Part shown: positions 58,751-64,000 of the stretch, piece by piece
How positions within the stretch are numbered: the stretch's first letter is position 1
Layout of the letters: each line of letters opens with the position of its first letter
Origin: Sordaria brevicollis
Taxonomy: Eukaryota; Ascomycota; Sordariomycetes; Sordariales; Sordariaceae
Length of the DNA stretch: 64,000 bases
Reading direction: 5' to 3'
NCBI GenBank assembly: GCA_033439795.1
Contig: JAUTDP010000004.1
Location: 1,736,001 to 1,800,000, forward strand
Translations under genes and position numbers: made by a program
The notes under the pieces: model-generated
What the model saw: only the letters and a program-made list of their open reading frames with translations
What the model was told of the DNA's origin: nothing
Databases searched by the model: none

Positions 58751-61700
58751 TAATATTAAATATTATATTAATTAATAATCCTACGGCTATAGAATCGCCG
58801 TCCTTTCTAATTCCCTTATTAAATAATTCGAATATATCGGTTATATAAAAATTAAAATTAATTAGAATATCGCTCGTATTATTACTCGGAGTATTAATAA
58901 TAATTTAACGACCTTCGCTTTTACGAAAATAGGAAATTTTTACTTCTATAAAAATAAAATTAACGGAATTCGACTCATTTAATAACGCCGTTAATAAATA
59001 TATTTATAATAACGTTAATATTAAGATATTTTAAGGTTTATAAGGGGGTATCCCTATAAATAAAAATACATAAAAATATAATAATATCGTTTACGTTATT
59101 ATTTAAACTATTAATATTTATTTAATAGATTTTACTTTTACGAAAATAAATATTTTACTTTCGTAAAAATAAAATTAAAAGAACCTATTTAATTTATTTA
59201 ATAATATTTCTATTATTTATATCTATTTTAAATCGCTTTTAAATATAGCCTTTAAACGGAATATTTATTTTAAATTCGGACGAATATACGTATATTTTAT
59301 TTTTATATTTATATTTCTTTTCGTAGGTATATAAGGTAAATCCTCCCTTCAATCTATACTAATTTATAACGTTTTTTAACGCCTTTTCCAACGCTTTAAT
59401 TTTAATTTTACGCCTTTCTATTAATATATTAATAAATTAATTATAAATACGGGCTAATTTATTCGCTTATTTAATACGTTTTATTTCCTCAATTTTCGAA
59501 TCTTTAATAAGGTAAATAGCGAAACGTTTAATAAAAAGTATTCTATTTTAAATAGAGGAAATATCCCTTAAAATATTATAAGTAAATTAAATTATTTCGT
59601 CGAAAATAAGTCGGCGTATTGGATTATCCTTTTTTATATATAAATTAATAATTTACGGACCGGCTAAAATTATTATATCGTTAAAAAAATCCTAATTAAT
59701 AAATATCCTAACCTTAATTCGATATATAAAAGCTTCTATAATTATCGAATAATAATCGCTAATAAATATCGTATAAATAGAATAGAAATTAATAATCTTT
59801 TTAAAAGGATTTATTACTTATAAGAATCGATTAAAATTATATAATAAAATATATTTTATAGCCTTATAATTAATAATAGTCTTAATATTATCCCCTATTT
59901 TAACGGGGAATTATTTTTCTAAACTAAAGTTTACTACTAATTCGTAAATTTATTACGTAAAATATTAATTTATTTACGGGCGTAAATTTTACGAAGGGTA
60001 AATATAATTTACTTTACGTAATGTTCTTTCTTCTATTTAATCCGAAATAATAGTTTTAATAATTAGTAAATATTATTCGATTTAAAATTTTTAATTAATA
60101 CGGTATAAACGCTTTATATATTAAAATATTATATTTTAATTCTAAATATAATTAAAGCTAATATTTATATTATATACGTAATATAAATTTAAACCGGCTA
60201 TATAGACGCTCGAATTAAGGATTAGGATATTAATATCCGAATTGTAATTATTCTATTAATTAATAATTATTATATATTAAATCGGTATTTAGCCTGAATA
60301 AATTATTACGACGTTTAAGCCGATTTTGCGGAAGATAGTAATTATAATCCTATTATAATATTAGCGTTAATAAAAATTCGATAGCCTTTATTTTTACGAA
60401 AGTAAAAAATCTAAAGGAAATATTCGTAATAAATTTCACTTTTATAAGAATAAAGGTAAGGATAAAATATTCGTAATAAACTTCACTTTTATAAAAATAA
60501 AAGTAGGGATAAATTTATATTTATATTTATAATATATTAATAATTACTAAAATTCTCCTACGTTTAATATATATTTCAATATATTTTTATATAATCTATA
60601 CGAATAAAAGAAATTCCGCTAACGTTTAATATATTATCCTTATTTAATTAATTAGGGGGAGGAAATTAATATTGTATATTAAATTTTCGAATATATATAA
60701 TAATCCCTAATTATAATCGAAATTAATTAAAGTATTAACGATTTTAACGCTAATTATAGGATTATTTCCCTATTTCTATATCGTTTCGATAATACTTTAA
60801 TATATTAATAGTTTAACTTTTAATAAATAAAGTCCGGACGCCTAATCGTCTTTACTAAATTCGTCCTCGTTATTAGCCTTATTCTTATTATACTCGAAAC
60901 TTTAATCGCTAATAGGTCCGTAAATAAAATTAGCCGCCTATATTAAAATTTATACGGTTACCGGGTTTTTATAAAGTAATAATTTATATACGTATACGTC
61001 GTATAATAATAATTATAATAAACGAATAATACTAAAGTTAAATGCAATTTATTTTTCATTCTCTTTAATAATAGGCGTCGCCTCTACTTTATAATCCGGT
61101 AAATTTATAAATATATTCTAAAGGAGGTCGTCGATTATTTTTACGAATTTTACCCTCCGTCGTTTATACCCTAAATATATTTAGTAAATTTATATAAATA
61201 GAATTTCGGAGGACGGGAATATAATTGTCCCGTTTAAAAGAGTAAAAAGGGTATTTATACCCTTATTAATTATTAAAACCTACGTATAATTTAAAATAAT
61301 AATCGTATATGTATTAACCGTCTTACCTTCATTGTTAATACTATTCTAAAAGTCGGGATATAATACTTATTAATAATATCCCTAATTTTATTCGATTTCC
61401 TTTAATTTTTCTCTAATAGAATTAAATATATCGTTATTTATAATATAATTAAAGTAATCTTTCTTATAGGATATTATAAAATTTTAAATAAATATTAATA
61501 CCGGATCGTAATTAAAATTAAATAATAATTTAAAATATTTCCCTAAGTCCGATTCTTCCTAAATTATAGTAGTAAATACCCGGATATTATTAATTTAATT
61601 TAATATAGGAATAATAGAGTAAAATAATTGTTTTTAATTAAGTAAGCGCCGAATTGCCCGTTAAATAATTGTATTTCTATTCTTTAAAAATTAAATTTTA

Positions 61701-64000
61701 TTAATAATTTTAATATTGAATATCGGGTTTTTTTATATCGTTATACGTAATTCGATTTTATAAAGGATAATTTTATTCTCTAAATCGTTGCTATCTATAG
61801 GGTTAAGGCGGGGCTTACGCTTAAAAGGGGCGTTTATACCCTTATCCTTATCCTTAAAGATATATTTATTTATTATAAATAATTTAAATTTATATTCTAT
61901 ATTAATTTTTACCTTTTTAATCTACTTTATATAGATTGTAAAATATAAAGCGATTATAATATTAATTACCGTAAATAATTTATCCGAATTCTCTATTTAC
62001 TTCGCTATTTTTTTGTCGAAAGCCTTTTAAGTAAATATAGCGCGTTAACGGAAATTATTTTAAGAAATATCCCTAAAAAATTTATACTAAACTTAAAAAT
62101 TAAATTCGCTAAATATATTATATAATTTATTAAAAGTCTATATAATTAAACCGGGCGGTATAATAATAATATATAAATAAATTTCGAAAAATTAACCCGC
62201 TTATTCGGCTCTATAAATTCGATAAAATTCTATTAAAATAATAATTTTGTAAGTAAGTATTTTACTAATACCAACCTCGTTTGTAAAGAGAGCGCCCCGA
62301 AGAAGAAAGCGTAATATATAATTAATAATATATACGTTTAAAAAAAAATTAACTAAGCCTAATTTCGCTTCTATATAAATTAAATTTAATTATAATTTTC
62401 GTTTTTACGAAAATTAATGTAACAAAGAGATTTCGCTCTTATAGAAATAAAAGTAAAATAGAAATACGTATTAATAATTTAATAAGGAAGTAAATCCCGG
62501 TTAAAATTATTAAGGATTTTCTAATTGGTTTACTTATATTTTTTTTTAAATTTTATTATATTATATAATAAAGGAGGGTTATCCTCCTTTATATAATTAT
62601 AATTTAAAATAGGCCGACCTAATACCCTACTACCTAAAGAAATAAGGGTAACGTCCGTATATTTCTTATATAATGAATACTTTCTTTAAATAATATTTTT
62701 AATAACCTATTCGGCTTCGATATTCTATTTAATTTAATTAATAATATTATTCTATAATTACCCGCCGTCCTTTATATCCTTTATCGAAAATTAAATAAAT
62801 TATTTTATTATATCGTTTATTATTATAAAGTATTCTTTAATTATAATATAATTATAATTATAAAAGAGTGGAAATTTTTTAATATTTTTAATATCGAAAG
62901 GTCGTATTTCTTTCGTAAATTTTTACAATTCTTTCAAATTAGTAAAATAAATTAATAGGGTTTATTAATTGAACGCCGGGGCTATATTAATTCTTTTATA
63001 TTTTTTAAAAAAATCTTTTAATTTAATGGCAAAATTTCTATTTAACGAATTACTAGTACAAAATTGCGCTATAATCCGCGAGCCGATTTTAATTATCTAC
63101 TATTAATAAGTATATATTTAGCGCGAAATTTAATTTACGTACCCGAATCGCTTTAATTCTTTATTTATAAGGTTGTAATATATTAATAATTAAAATTTAT
63201 TCGAATATTCGTATATAACCCTCTTTATTTCGAATATATTTTAATATTATTTATTATATTCGAATATTTCCTTATCCTTCGGATAGAATACTATATTAAA
63301 AGTAATATTAAATATATACGGGCTATAAATAATATCGCTAGTATTTTAACGCTCGTTGCCGAACGTATATATTTTAGCGTAGCGGGTATTAAAATATAAA
63401 AACGTTTAAAAAATCCTAACCTAATTATCGATTATATATCCGCCGCGGGTATAAATACCTAATCCGTTTTCGATTAACGAGAATTTTATATTATTAATAT
63501 ATCCCGGCTTAATCGAATAGCGTTTAAACGCTACGAATAGTATTACGATTACTATTTTATTAATTATAATTTAATATAGGGATTCGGGATCCTTTATATT
63601 TAAATTTATAAAGTCGCCGCGGCGGATTATTACCGTATATAGTAGTAACGTCGATATATTTATACTAATAATAGCCTGTATAATATAATTAATATTCGAA
63701 TTATTTATAAACGCTATTATAACCCTCCTAAAAAAATTCTAAAAGGATTATATAATTCTACCTTCCTAAGGGTTACCCTTATTTTTTTCGAATTAATAAG
63801 GCGATTTTATATAACCGAATAATTTAAATTAATTAATTATTAAAAAAGTTAAATATTATTTTATTATAATTTTTATATCCGCTAAATAAAGGTAATTTAT
63901 TCTTAAGTTTTATTTATACGAGAATAAAACTAACGCGCTAACTTTCGTTTATACGAAAGTAGATTTTATATAATTATTTTTACAAAAATGAAGGCTAATA

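Larger units (their letters stand above)
54181..64000. other. AT-rich RIP relic DNA to the end of the window
   Basis: Nearly 10 kb with no intact ORF. Strong CpA/TpG depletion, CpG retained (for example GCCGCGGCGG near 63613), and long runs of A/T. Within it are the 87-bp tandem repeat (58421-58750) and dispersed hairpin repeats related to CTTTCGTnnnnACGAAAG followed by TAAA (about 54.5, 58.9, 59.15, 60.4, 62.4 and 63.95 kb). No telomere repeats (TTAGGG arrays), tRNA or rRNA sequence were seen. Confidence 0.65.

Noticed and set aside
48256..64000. CRISPR, rDNA or telomere repeat in the AT-rich block
   Set aside because: The repeats are irregular hairpins or an 87-bp coding repeat; no regular spacers, TTAGGG arrays or rRNA motifs are seen.

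Overview
The window comes from a filamentous ascomycete and most likely from Neurospora or a very close relative. The genes are intron-poor, with 60-90 nt introns carrying CTNAC branch points, and the proteins are of Sordariomycete type. The alternative oxidase is nearly the same as N. crassa AOD-1 as I remember it, and it sits next to a CRZ1-type zinc-finger gene, as I recall for aod-1 and crz-1 in N. crassa. The right third shows heavy repeat-induced point mutation (RIP): CpA and TpG are almost gone, TpA is in excess and CpG is kept. I remember small differences from N. crassa AOD-1, so a sister species or a diverged strain is likely.

Positions 1-41 kb are ordinary gene-rich euchromatin. 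In order it holds: a P-type ENA-like cation ATPase (+), dolichol-phosphate mannosyltransferase (+), an SDR oxidoreductase (-), a CSN8/PSMD8/EIF3K-domain protein (+), a CFEM surface protein (-), an MFS transporter (+), a histidine-acid-phosphatase-like membrane protein (-), a peroxisomal 2,4-dienoyl-CoA reductase (-), a Rad60/Esc2 SUMO-like-domain protein (+), the ribosome factor Pno1/Dim2 (-), mitochondrial Mdm31/32 (+), eIF3j/Hcr1 (-), alternative oxidase (+), CRZ1 (+) and a DUF7053-like protein (-). I rebuilt the exon structures from splice signals and reading frame. One result is a 16-nt last exon in eIF3j that restores the family's acidic DDDFM-type tail.

Positions 41-64 kb have no intact gene. 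The transition starts with a RIP-mutated hAT transposon (40909-43410), bounded by a perfect 8-bp target duplication, TCTCCATC. After about 450 bp of normal sequence comes a nest of palindromic and terminal-inverted-repeat elements (43.8-44.9 kb). From there to the end the DNA is AT-rich RIP relic. It contains two direct copies of a unit of about 3 kb (44.8-48.3 and 51.1-54.2 kb), a later 450-bp MITE-like insertion in the first copy, an in-frame 87-bp tandem repeat in a dead ORF, and dispersed short hairpin repeats. This is typical constitutive heterochromatin (pericentromeric, subtelomeric or an interstitial RIP island); the window alone does not say which.

Functionally the genes are mostly housekeeping: translation and ribosome assembly (eIF3j, Pno1), glycosylation (Dpm1), mitochondria (Mdm31/32, AOX), lipid metabolism (dienoyl-CoA reductase, SDR), genome stability (Rad60/Esc2) and ion homeostasis (ENA ATPase and the calcineurin-type regulator CRZ1). 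The clearest regulatory site is a CGG-N7-CGG element 187 bp upstream of the alternative oxidase start; it matches the known alternative oxidase induction motif.
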